A program made the translations under genes and the position numbers. This document shows, piece after piece, positions 1 to 5,701 of a DNA stretch of 7,543 nt. Source of the stretch: Acetobacteraceae bacterium (GTDB lineage: Bacteria; Pseudomonadota; Alphaproteobacteria; Acetobacterales; Acetobacteraceae); the NCBI GenBank assembly GCA_027311485.1, contig DAICYU010000192.1:1-7543 (forward strand). The letters are read 5' to 3'. Under the pieces are notes generated by a model. It was given only the letters and a program-made list of their open reading frames with translations. It had not been told where the DNA came from and searched no databases. The number at the start of each line of letters is the position of its first letter. Positions within the stretch are counted from its first letter, which is position 1.

Positions 1-1
1 G

Positions 2-340
2 GACTTCGTGGATGACTTCGCCGAACTCGGCGCGTCTATCTACGAACCGGTGCGCTATTACTCCGACGGCATGCGCATGCGGCTCGCCATCGCCTTGTCC
101 CTGGCGATCGACTTCGAATGCCTGCTGATCGATGAAGTGCTGCTGGTCGGCGACCGCCGGTTCCAGGAAAAGTGCAAGCGGGAACTGTTTGAGCGTCGGC
201 GCAACTGCGGCATGATCCTGGCCATTCACGCGACCGACGTGGTCGAGGATTACTGTTCGCAGGTGCTGGTTCTGAAGGACGGCCGCGGGCGGGTCTTCGA
301 CGACGTCAAGCTAGGCTGCGCGATCTACGCGACGCTTTAG
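2..340 (+). CDS. Polysaccharide-export ABC transporter ATP-binding protein, C-terminal part (KpsT/CtrD type)
   Basis: This is the last 112 codons of an ABC ATPase whose start lies left of the window. Visible motifs, counting the first complete codon as residue 1, are an ABC signature in the capsule-exporter form (YSDGMR, residues 20-25), a Walker B ending in LLIDE (41-45), a D-loop region (VGD, 49-51) and a switch histidine (H76, in AIHATD). The Walker A part is missing because the window cuts it off. The wording around the signature (GMRMRLAIALSLAIDF) is characteristic of the KpsT/BexA/CtrD/Wzt group, which hydrolyses ATP at the cytoplasmic face to drive polysaccharide through the inner membrane. 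Two details differ from the usual family form: D replaces the second S of YSSGMR, and LLVGD replaces the more common AVGD. The gene ends in TAG at 338-340, overlapping the stop of the convergent gene. The partner permease is presumably upstream. The family call is firm; the exact substrate cannot be known. Confidence 0.9.
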   Translation, partial: DFVDDFAELGASIYEPVRYYSDGMRMRLAIALSLAIDFECLLIDEVLLVGDRRFQEKCKRELFERRRNCGMILAIHATDVVEDYCSQVLVLKDGRGRVFDDVKLGCAIYATL

Positions 341-1347
341 CTGTCCTCGGGCTCGAACGCGATGCGGTCGACCCCGATACAGCCCTCGATCGCACCGCGC
401 TCGGTTTCCAGGTAGCACTCCAGCACCTCACGCGGTGACCGGACGCGGACCGGGAAACTGGCCTTGTACAGTCCCGGCTGATCGGCCGTGAAGGCGAAAC
501 GGCCCAGTGCGCTGCGGCCTTGCAGCTTCAGGGACAGCGGCGTGCCGCATGCCGTCCGTGATATGGCCAGCGTTACGTTCATGCGCCACGCCCCCGGCGG
601 CAGCGGAACGTAGGGGCCGTAGGTCAGGATTCGGGCCGGCCCTGTCAGGTCGATGATACGCGGCACGGGATGGCCGGGCCGGTCGCCCCACATCAGGCAG
701 GCGCGCGGCCAGGTGATGGGAACACGCTGCCCCGTCAGGCCATACAGGCAGGACGGACGCAACACCTCCTCCAGTACAGCAACCATATCGTCCGTCCGCG
801 GCAATGGCGGGGCGACCGGCTCAGGCGCCGGGTGCGCGGACGCACTGTCGGGATCACCCGCCGCAAACCCAGAATGCCGCCTCAGTTCGGCGACGACATT
901 CCTGGCGCCGTCGAAGTTCGACCGGGTCACCGTCATCACGCGGGCGCTGTCGACAAGATCGCCCAACGACATCGCAATAACGCAGGCATTGCGGATCGCT
1001 TCGTCCAGTGGCTGACCCGCGTCCTGGAAATGGGCGATGGTGGCGTCGGCATCCTCCAGCACCAGTACGGACGGGACGCGCCCGCGCCGGATTTCCGCCT
1101 GCCACGCCTCATTCACGGTATTGCCTACAAACAAGCGTCCGGTGGCCCGGTCGATTGTGTCATGCAGACGATGAACCGAGTCATCATCGAGCGGCAAATG
1201 CTCGATATTCGGGTGGGTCAGGGCCATCGCGCTGTGCAGGACGTTGCAGGTCCAGTGCAACAGCGGTCCGGGCAGACCGGCGACGATACAGATTGCGCCG
1301 GCCTCCGCCGCTCCAGGCATGTCGCACTGACCGTCCGTTACAGACAT
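337..1347 (-). CDS. Unrecognised two-part protein of a polysaccharide locus (degenerate sulfotransferase-like N-terminus plus beta-rich C-terminus)
   Basis: This is a 336-residue protein I cannot assign to a named family. Residues 17-160 look like an alpha/beta domain. A strand and glycine turn (AICIVAGLPGPLLHW, 18-32) sits where sulfotransferases carry GxPRSGTxW, and a later strand (SVLVLEDADATIAHF, 93-106) recalls their second core strand. The basic and hydroxyl residues of the nucleotide loop are absent, so PAPS binding looks unlikely. A linker rich in P, A and D (161-187) leads to a C-terminal domain (188-336) of alternating short strands with GPY.PLPPGAW and an acidic/glycine end, resembling a beta-sandwich or carbohydrate-binding fold. 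There is no signal peptide or membrane segment, so it is probably cytoplasmic. The ATG lies 2 nt after the lipoprotein's stop codon and has no clear Shine-Dalgarno, which suggests translational coupling in one operon. The frame is well supported by length and position; the function is not known. Confidence 0.75.
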   Translation of the reverse strand: MSVTDGQCDMPGAAEAGAICIVAGLPGPLLHWTCNVLHSAMALTHPNIEHLPLDDDSVHRLHDTIDRATGRLFVGNTVNEAWQAEIRRGRVPSVLVLEDADATIAHFQDAGQPLDEAIRNACVIAMSLGDLVDSARVMTVTRSNFDGARNVVAELRRHSGFAAGDPDSASAHPAPEPVAPPLPRTDDMVAVLEEVLRPSCLYGLTGQRVPITWPRACLMWGDRPGHPVPRIIDLTGPARILTYGPYVPLPPGAWRMNVTLAISRTACGTPLSLKLQGRSALGRFAFTADQPGLYKASFPVRVRSPREVLECYLETERGAIEGCIGVDRIAFEPEDS

Positions 1348-1349
1348 GA

Positions 1350-2507
1350 CTACGGCACAACGCTGTTCACTGTAACCGCCGTCACCGCCGGCGCGACCAG
1401 CAGATTGACCAGTGTGAACACCTTCTGGAAGTCGCTCAGGCGCGCGTTGGAGACGTAGATGATGTCCTTGTTGTGGACAGGGAACCGGCGCGACAGCAGC
1501 AGCGCCGACGGCTCCCGCATATCCACATGATAAATGACCGGCACGAACCCTTGCTGCGCCTGAATAGTGCCTGCACCCGGCAATTGGTGCGCCACCTGAG
1601 CCGTTTCATAACGAATGACGAAAACCGCCGCCGGATCGGCGCGATCATCGGCCAGCCCGCCAACCTTGGCCAGGGCTTCGTCCAGCGTCAGATGCGCGGT
1701 TTCAAACGGCACCAACGCGTTCCGGCCAGTCGCACCAATCGCTGTGAACGACTGCGGATCCCGCACCAGGGTCACGACATCGCCCGCGCGGAGGTAGATA
1801 TTTTCCTGCGGGTTATCCAATACGGCCTCCATCGGCACGCGCACTGTCTGGTCGGCCCGCGACAGGACGACGCTGATATCCGATACCGGCGCGCGGATTC
1901 CCCCAGCGACGGCGATCGCCGCCAGAAGCCTGTCGCCACGAACACTCAGCGGCACGCGCGCACCGGGGCCAACCTCTCCCATAACCGTCGCGGTATTGCT
2001 GATATTGCGGGTCACCGAAACAAGCGCCTGGGGGTCCAGCGCCTTGTCTTTCAGCCGAGCAACAATGGCACGCTCGATTTCAGGCGGCGTCCGGCCGGCG
2101 ACGGCGATCCGCCCCGCAAAAGGAACGGTTATCGACCCATCATGTGCGACAACTTGCTCGGGGATAGTAATGGATCGTGATCCGGCACTCGACCGGTCGA
2201 TGGCGGGGCTGGAAAACAGCCCGCCGGCCCCAGATTCCCACAACGTAATCTGCACCGAATCGCCGACGCCAATGCGCTGTTCCTGCGGCGGCTGCGTTTC
2301 CCCGAAGGTCCCGGCCAGCGACGGTGAGGCTGTATTCTGCACCAGGCTGATGACGTGGGTATCGACATCCACCACAGCCACGTCATGCCGCTGTGCCCCG
2401 GCATTCATCATTGCATTTCGCTCGGGTCCTGCCCGGGGCAGAGTGGAGCATGCAGAAACCGCCAGGATAGCGGAAATGCTGACAATCATTCCTGCCGTTC
2501 TGCGCAA
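1350..2507 (-). CDS. Outer-membrane polysaccharide export lipoprotein (BexD/CtrA/Wza family)
   Basis: From the chosen TTG start this is 385 residues. It has a lipoprotein signal peptide: basic N-region with RR, hydrophobic stretch MIVSISAILAVSAC, lipobox cysteine at about residue 20. The Poly_export domain begins near IGVGDSVQITLWE (79-91) and continues through the HDGSITVPFAGRI segment (from about 119). Two SLBB-like segments follow, around 175-205 (VMGEVGPGARVPLSV) and 258-304 (FTAIGATGRNALVPFE). The C-terminus (NKDIIYVSNA, then DFQKVFTLVNLLVAPAV) matches the helix with which Wza-type proteins line the outer-membrane pore. Family members form the oligomeric exit channel for capsular polysaccharide. 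The frame stays open upstream to 2615, but that would place some 50 residues before the signal peptide. TTG 2507 is preferred because GAGGAA lies 9 nt upstream. ATG 2489 would leave a signal peptide with no positive charge. The gene leads a two-gene operon and is consistent with the neighbouring KpsT-type ATPase. Confidence 0.92.
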   Translation of the reverse strand: MRRTAGMIVSISAILAVSACSTLPRAGPERNAMMNAGAQRHDVAVVDVDTHVISLVQNTASPSLAGTFGETQPPQEQRIGVGDSVQITLWESGAGGLFSSPAIDRSSAGSRSITIPEQVVAHDGSITVPFAGRIAVAGRTPPEIERAIVARLKDKALDPQALVSVTRNISNTATVMGEVGPGARVPLSVRGDRLLAAIAVAGGIRAPVSDISVVLSRADQTVRVPMEAVLDNPQENIYLRAGDVVTLVRDPQSFTAIGATGRNALVPFETAHLTLDEALAKVGGLADDRADPAAVFVIRYETAQVAHQLPGAGTIQAQQGFVPVIYHVDMREPSALLLSRRFPVHNKDIIYVSNARLSDFQKVFTLVNLLVAPAVTAVTVNSVVP

Positions 2508-2516
2508 AACGCCAAC

Positions 2517-2522
2517 TTCCTC
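2517..2522 (-). promoter_or_regulatory. Ribosome binding site deciding the TTG start of the export lipoprotein
   Basis: The minus strand reads GAGGAA here, followed by 9 nt and then TTG (2507-2505). This is the best Shine-Dalgarno near the beginning of the frame, and it produces a normal length lipoprotein signal peptide with two arginines. The ATG at 2489 has AGGA-like bases immediately adjacent to it, which is too close to serve. Confidence 0.6.
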
Positions 2523-2533
2523 GATAAATAAAG

Positions 2534-2562
2534 ATAATCGTCCGAAGCGGCTGCCATTTGAA
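2534..2562 (-). promoter_or_regulatory. Possible sigma-70-type promoter for the lipoprotein operon
   Basis: On the minus strand TTCAAA (2562-2557) and GATTAT (2539-2534) are separated by 17 nt; each matches four of six consensus bases. Transcription would begin near 2527, giving a leader of about 20 nt that includes the GAGGAA site. The AT-rich block at 2521-2540 stands out from its GC-rich surroundings. The match is modest, and alphaproteobacterial promoters are loosely conserved. Confidence 0.35.
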
Positions 2563-2739
2563 ACAGCGCGACAAACCTTGAGTGAACTTGTTTGAACGAG
2601 ATATCGGTCCGGCACCGTACGGTCAAGGTGAATCCACCGGCGGGTCGGCCCGCGGCGGCGAACAAACGCTGCCCACGATCCGGATTCGGCCCGTATGCAG
2701 CGCCAGGGAGCGGTTCGGGAAGAGATGGACTTGTACCGC

Positions 2740-2769
2740 TTGACCGGCGGACCGTCGGACGGCTATCAG
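2740..2769 (+). promoter_or_regulatory. Weak promoter-like element just before the TPR gene
   Basis: TTGACC (2740-2745, five of six) and TATCAG (2764-2769, four of six) are separated by 18 nt. If used, transcription would start at about 2776, at the ATG itself, giving a leaderless or nearly leaderless message. That would fit the lack of a clear Shine-Dalgarno before 2775. The evidence is pattern matching only. Confidence 0.2.
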
Positions 2770-2774
2770 CGACT

Positions 2775-4367
2775 ATGTCGTTGCTCTATTGGTCGCCCCA
2801 GGGACGTGCTTTCGTTTTGCGTGTCAAAGCGAAACTAGGTCTTCAAGCAGCGCATTATTTTAACCGGCTTGCGATCAGATCGCCTGCTATTCCGATCATT
2901 GCGAAGCGTCTTGCATTCACAGCCTACAATCGTGGCGACTACGAACGCGCCCTTCGGCTGTGGAACCGCGTCGCCCTGTGGCGCCCGGATTGGAGCGTGA
3001 CATTCGCCGGCAAGGCCGGCGCATTGCGCGGCCTGGATTATCCTGATGACGCACGGCACCTTCTGCTCGCCGGTCTCGACCGCTTTGGCGAGGATTTCAT
3101 TCTTCTTTCAGAACTTGGCTGGCTTCTGCTGGACCGCAATGAATTTGACGAAGCGCTGTCGGTCTGGCGCCGAGCGCTGGTGGCTGGCGCTGGCAAACCG
3201 ATGGCACATGTCGGACTGGCGACGGCGCTTCGGCAGATGCGACGCTTCGATGAAGCGGACACGATTCTAGTCGCCGCCGCGAGATTGTTCCCCGATTCAT
3301 GCCTTGTCGCCAGCAACTACGCAATTGTATCAGATGTCAGCGGCAATCGGGCTGAGGCTCGGCAGCGCTGGCAGGACGTGCTTGCCCGTTTCCCCCAGGA
3401 CCCGATCGGGTATGCCGGCCTGGGCTCAGCGCTCAAGGCGCTTGGTGACTTTGCAGCCGCAGACGCTGTGTTCGATGAAGGAACGAGGCGTTTCCCGCGC
3501 GATCGGAATATTGCCATCAATCAAGGCTGGGTTCCCGTCGCCAAGGCCGACTGGCCAGAAGCCTTGCGCCGTTGGAACAAATTGCGCGACCGATGGCCCG
3601 ACGACCCACGTGTGAAGCGGGAATTTTCGGAAGTCGCGCTGCAGGCGAGCCTGGCTGCGGCGGACCAGGGCACGGATCTCATGCCGCCTGCGTCCGACGC
3701 TCAGGCCAAGCCGCCAGGCGATCGGATCGACACGCACACGTTGATGACATGCTTTGAAAGCATCGGTGAAAACTGCGAACTGGGATTTGTGCAACGACAC
3801 TTTGACACGGAACCGCTCGGATTGTTTCGCTGGGCAGGCATTTCATATTCTTGTATTATCGACGCGCTGAACAGCGACCTGTCCGGCATTGGTGCGCATG
3901 AGCACACGGTATTGCAGATCAATCCCAATAATCATGAATACTTCACGGAAGATTACCGTTACGGCATGACATTGCACAGCTTCATCATCGAAGGAAGTTC
4001 GGATGCCGCCGATGTCAAAGACCGGCTGTGCCGCCGTACGAGCTACCTGCGCGACAAGCTGATCCGGGACTTGCAAAGCGACGACAAGGTATTTGTCTTC
4101 AACGCAGCGGCGCCGCTGACGGACGCGGAGCTTCTGCGATTGCACGCCGCGCTTTGCCGATACGCAACGGCCTCGCTGCTTCATGTCGCACCCCACCCTG
4201 ATCTACCGCCCGGCAGCGTCGCGACGGTCAGTGAGCGGCTTTGGCGCGGCTCCCTGGGCCAGACCGGCTTCAACGGCCGGATCTGGGACATCGAGTTCGA
4301 CTCCTGGCTGACGATCTGCCAGACCGTGCACCGCCTGAATCTGGCCCGGATCAAGGCTGCCGCGTGA
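2775..4367 (+). CDS. TPR-repeat protein with C-terminal DUF1796-like (papain-like) domain
   Basis: From ATG 2775 this is 530 residues. Residues about 42-290 are consecutive helical hairpins of TPR type: AYNRGDYERALRLWNRV, then copies around LDRNEFDEALSVWRRAL, MRRFDEADTILVAAA, GNRAEARQRWQDVLARFP, LGDFAAADAVFDEGTRRFP and ADWPEALRRWNKL. TPRs normally bind protein partners. After a linker, residues 325-530 form a separate domain beginning FESIGENCELGFVQRHF, with C334, H342 and then GLFRW (W353). This resembles the SLGxxC...PFDW start of the DUF1796 putative cysteine-peptidase family; the resemblance is from memory, not from a search. No signal peptide is visible. The frame is open upstream to a TTG at 2592, but that extension is rich in P, G and R and looks untranslated. 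Its stop TGA overlaps the start of the SGNH gene. The tract 3901-3960 is about 40% GC by count. The TPR call is firm, the C-terminal family tentative, the role unknown. Confidence 0.88.
   Translation: MSLLYWSPQGRAFVLRVKAKLGLQAAHYFNRLAIRSPAIPIIAKRLAFTAYNRGDYERALRLWNRVALWRPDWSVTFAGKAGALRGLDYPDDARHLLLAGLDRFGEDFILLSELGWLLLDRNEFDEALSVWRRALVAGAGKPMAHVGLATALRQMRRFDEADTILVAAARLFPDSCLVASNYAIVSDVSGNRAEARQRWQDVLARFPQDPIGYAGLGSALKALGDFAAADAVFDEGTRRFPRDRNIAINQGWVPVAKADWPEALRRWNKLRDRWPDDPRVKREFSEVALQASLAAADQGTDLMPPASDAQAKPPGDRIDTHTLMTCFESIGENCELGFVQRHFDTEPLGLFRWAGISYSCIIDALNSDLSGIGAHEHTVLQINPNNHEYFTEDYRYGMTLHSFIIEGSSDAADVKDRLCRRTSYLRDKLIRDLQSDDKVFVFNAAAPLTDAELLRLHAALCRYATASLLHVAPHPDLPPGSVATVSERLWRGSLGQTGFNGRIWDIEFDSWLTICQTVHRLNLARIKAAA
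4353..4356 (+). promoter_or_regulatory. Weak ribosome binding site for the SGNH gene
   Basis: AAGG lies 10 nt before ATG 4367 and 7 nt before GTG 4364, inside the last codons of the TPR gene. Either start is possible; they differ by one residue. The overlapping stop/start suggests that translation is mostly coupled to the upstream gene. Confidence 0.35.
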
Positions 4368-5644
4368 TGAAAATGCCGTCGTACTTCCGGTTTGGGAGGC
4401 AGCCGCCGCTGCGCACACCCATCCTGCGAGATCCCGCATTGTCAGGCCGGCTGGCATACCGGCCGCAAAACAGCCGCTACACGGCCTTACCGTTTGCCGA
4501 TCACACGCTGTCCTCGCTCATGCGGCTGGAGACTCGGCCCAGCTGGGTGCGTCTGCTGTATTTCAATGATGAACCATCCCCCTGGCGGCTGGACGGCGCT
4601 GCGGTTGCCCTCACCGCCCGTATCGGCGACGGCTGCACGCCCGTCAGCACCGACGGGCAGCCGGACCACGGGCTTTGGCAACGCGTCACCTTTCAGGCGG
4701 CCATCGACGGCCAGGACCTTGACCCGATCGAGCAGGAAGGCGCCCAGGCATTCGCCATCGACCTGCCGCCGAATACCCGCGAAACCGGCAGGCCAGCGCT
4801 GATCGTCTCCGACTGGGTCCCACTCACGGGACCCGAGCGCAGCGATGGTCCGGGGGCGCTGCTGCTCATCCGCAGCCATTCCAGCGGGCGCGTCCGCTAT
4901 TCCGGCAGCGTCGGCCAACCCGATCCGGCGATTGGCCAGGTCCATCGCGGACACTGGTTCCCCGGCAACACCACCATCCCGCCGTTTGCCGGCGAAGCCA
5001 CGCCGGACGACACGATATTCGCCTGTTACGGCGTGCAGACGATATCACCGGTGCAAGGCGCGACCGTGATCGGGATCGGTGACAGCATCATGCACGCATC
5101 CTGCTCCACGGGCGAGCTGAGCGGCTTTGGCATTCGCGCTTGCACCGCCATTTCAATGCCGTCCCGCCCTGTGAGCTACGTGAATGAAGGATATCCGGGC
5201 CGCAACTCGACCGGCTTCTGCTGGAACGGCGCCTGGATGATCCGTCATATGAAACCCCAGGTTGCGCTGATCCAGACCTGGACACAGAACGAGGAATGGA
5301 CCCGCGCCGCCGCCGACGCCGCCTTTGCCCGAGCCATCGCCCTGGTCGACCTCGCTCGGCGGCACGGATGCGTGCCAATCCTGACCACGGCAGCTCCGGT
5401 ATTCGCGACTCAACCCGAATTCGACACCTATCGGCACGAAAACGTCCAGCAGGTCCGGGCGGCCGGACGATCCGGGATCCACGTGCTCGATCTCGATGCG
5501 CTCTGGGGTAACGGCGGGACGCCAAATGCCTATCGTGAGGCGGCCGGATGCGGCGATGGCATGCATCCGAGTGACGCGGGCTGCGATGACGCAGCGCGGA
5601 CGCTGGCGCCGATGCTCGAAGCCATCCTCGCCGGTCGGGAATAG
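4367..5644 (+). CDS. SGNH/GDSL-type hydrolase with a large N-terminal domain
   Basis: This is 425 residues from ATG 4367. The C-terminal half (about 230-425) carries the SGNH blocks in order: block I GIGDSIM with nucleophile S240, block II GYPGRNS with N280 and a preceding glycine, block III WTQNE with N308, and block V DGMHPSD with D397 and H400 in the DxxH arrangement. The catalytic Ser-Asp-His set is therefore complete. Such enzymes hydrolyse or transfer ester groups, and in polysaccharide loci they commonly act on O-acetyl groups. The N-terminal 230 residues lack any motif I recognise; they show strand-rich alternation and may be a beta-sandwich. No signal peptide is visible: the N-terminus is MKMPSYFRFGRQ with no hydrophobic run, so a cytoplasmic location is likely. 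The start overlaps the previous stop by 1 base (TGATG), and GTG 4364 is an alternative. The fold is nearly certain; the substrate is not shown. Confidence 0.9.
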   Translation: MKMPSYFRFGRQPPLRTPILRDPALSGRLAYRPQNSRYTALPFADHTLSSLMRLETRPSWVRLLYFNDEPSPWRLDGAAVALTARIGDGCTPVSTDGQPDHGLWQRVTFQAAIDGQDLDPIEQEGAQAFAIDLPPNTRETGRPALIVSDWVPLTGPERSDGPGALLLIRSHSSGRVRYSGSVGQPDPAIGQVHRGHWFPGNTTIPPFAGEATPDDTIFACYGVQTISPVQGATVIGIGDSIMHASCSTGELSGFGIRACTAISMPSRPVSYVNEGYPGRNSTGFCWNGAWMIRHMKPQVALIQTWTQNEEWTRAAADAAFARAIALVDLARRHGCVPILTTAAPVFATQPEFDTYRHENVQQVRAAGRSGIHVLDLDALWGNGGTPNAYREAAGCGDGMHPSDAGCDDAARTLAPMLEAILAGRE

Positions 5645-5701
5645 CCGGCCGTGCCCCTTGCTCCTCCAGGTCCGGTCAAGCCGGATGATCGGACTCTCCT
5701 G

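Noticed and set aside
670..1458. Long plus-strand frame of 262 codons
   Set aside because: It lies antisense to the 336-residue minus-strand gene and the end of the lipoprotein gene. Its translation is rich in R, G and H without domain features, as expected of a shadow frame in GC-rich DNA.
1473..2180. Long plus-strand frame of 235 codons
   Set aside because: It is entirely antisense to the clearly recognised export lipoprotein, with R/H-rich low-information translation.
2640..2653. GCGGG-TCGG-CCCGC hairpin in the divergent region
   Set aside because: The five-base arms are of low complexity in GC-rich DNA, with no T-run and no conserved riboswitch features.
2592..2774. N-terminal extension of the TPR protein from TTG 2592 or GTG 2628
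   Set aside because: The extension is rich in P, G and R, has no recognisable structure, and runs through the divergent control region. ATG 2775 begins the ordered helical sequence.
5651..5701. GTG start for the glycosyltransferase
   Set aside because: It adds 17 residues of proline-rich sequence ahead of the conserved first strand. It remains possible, as neither start has a strong ribosome binding site.
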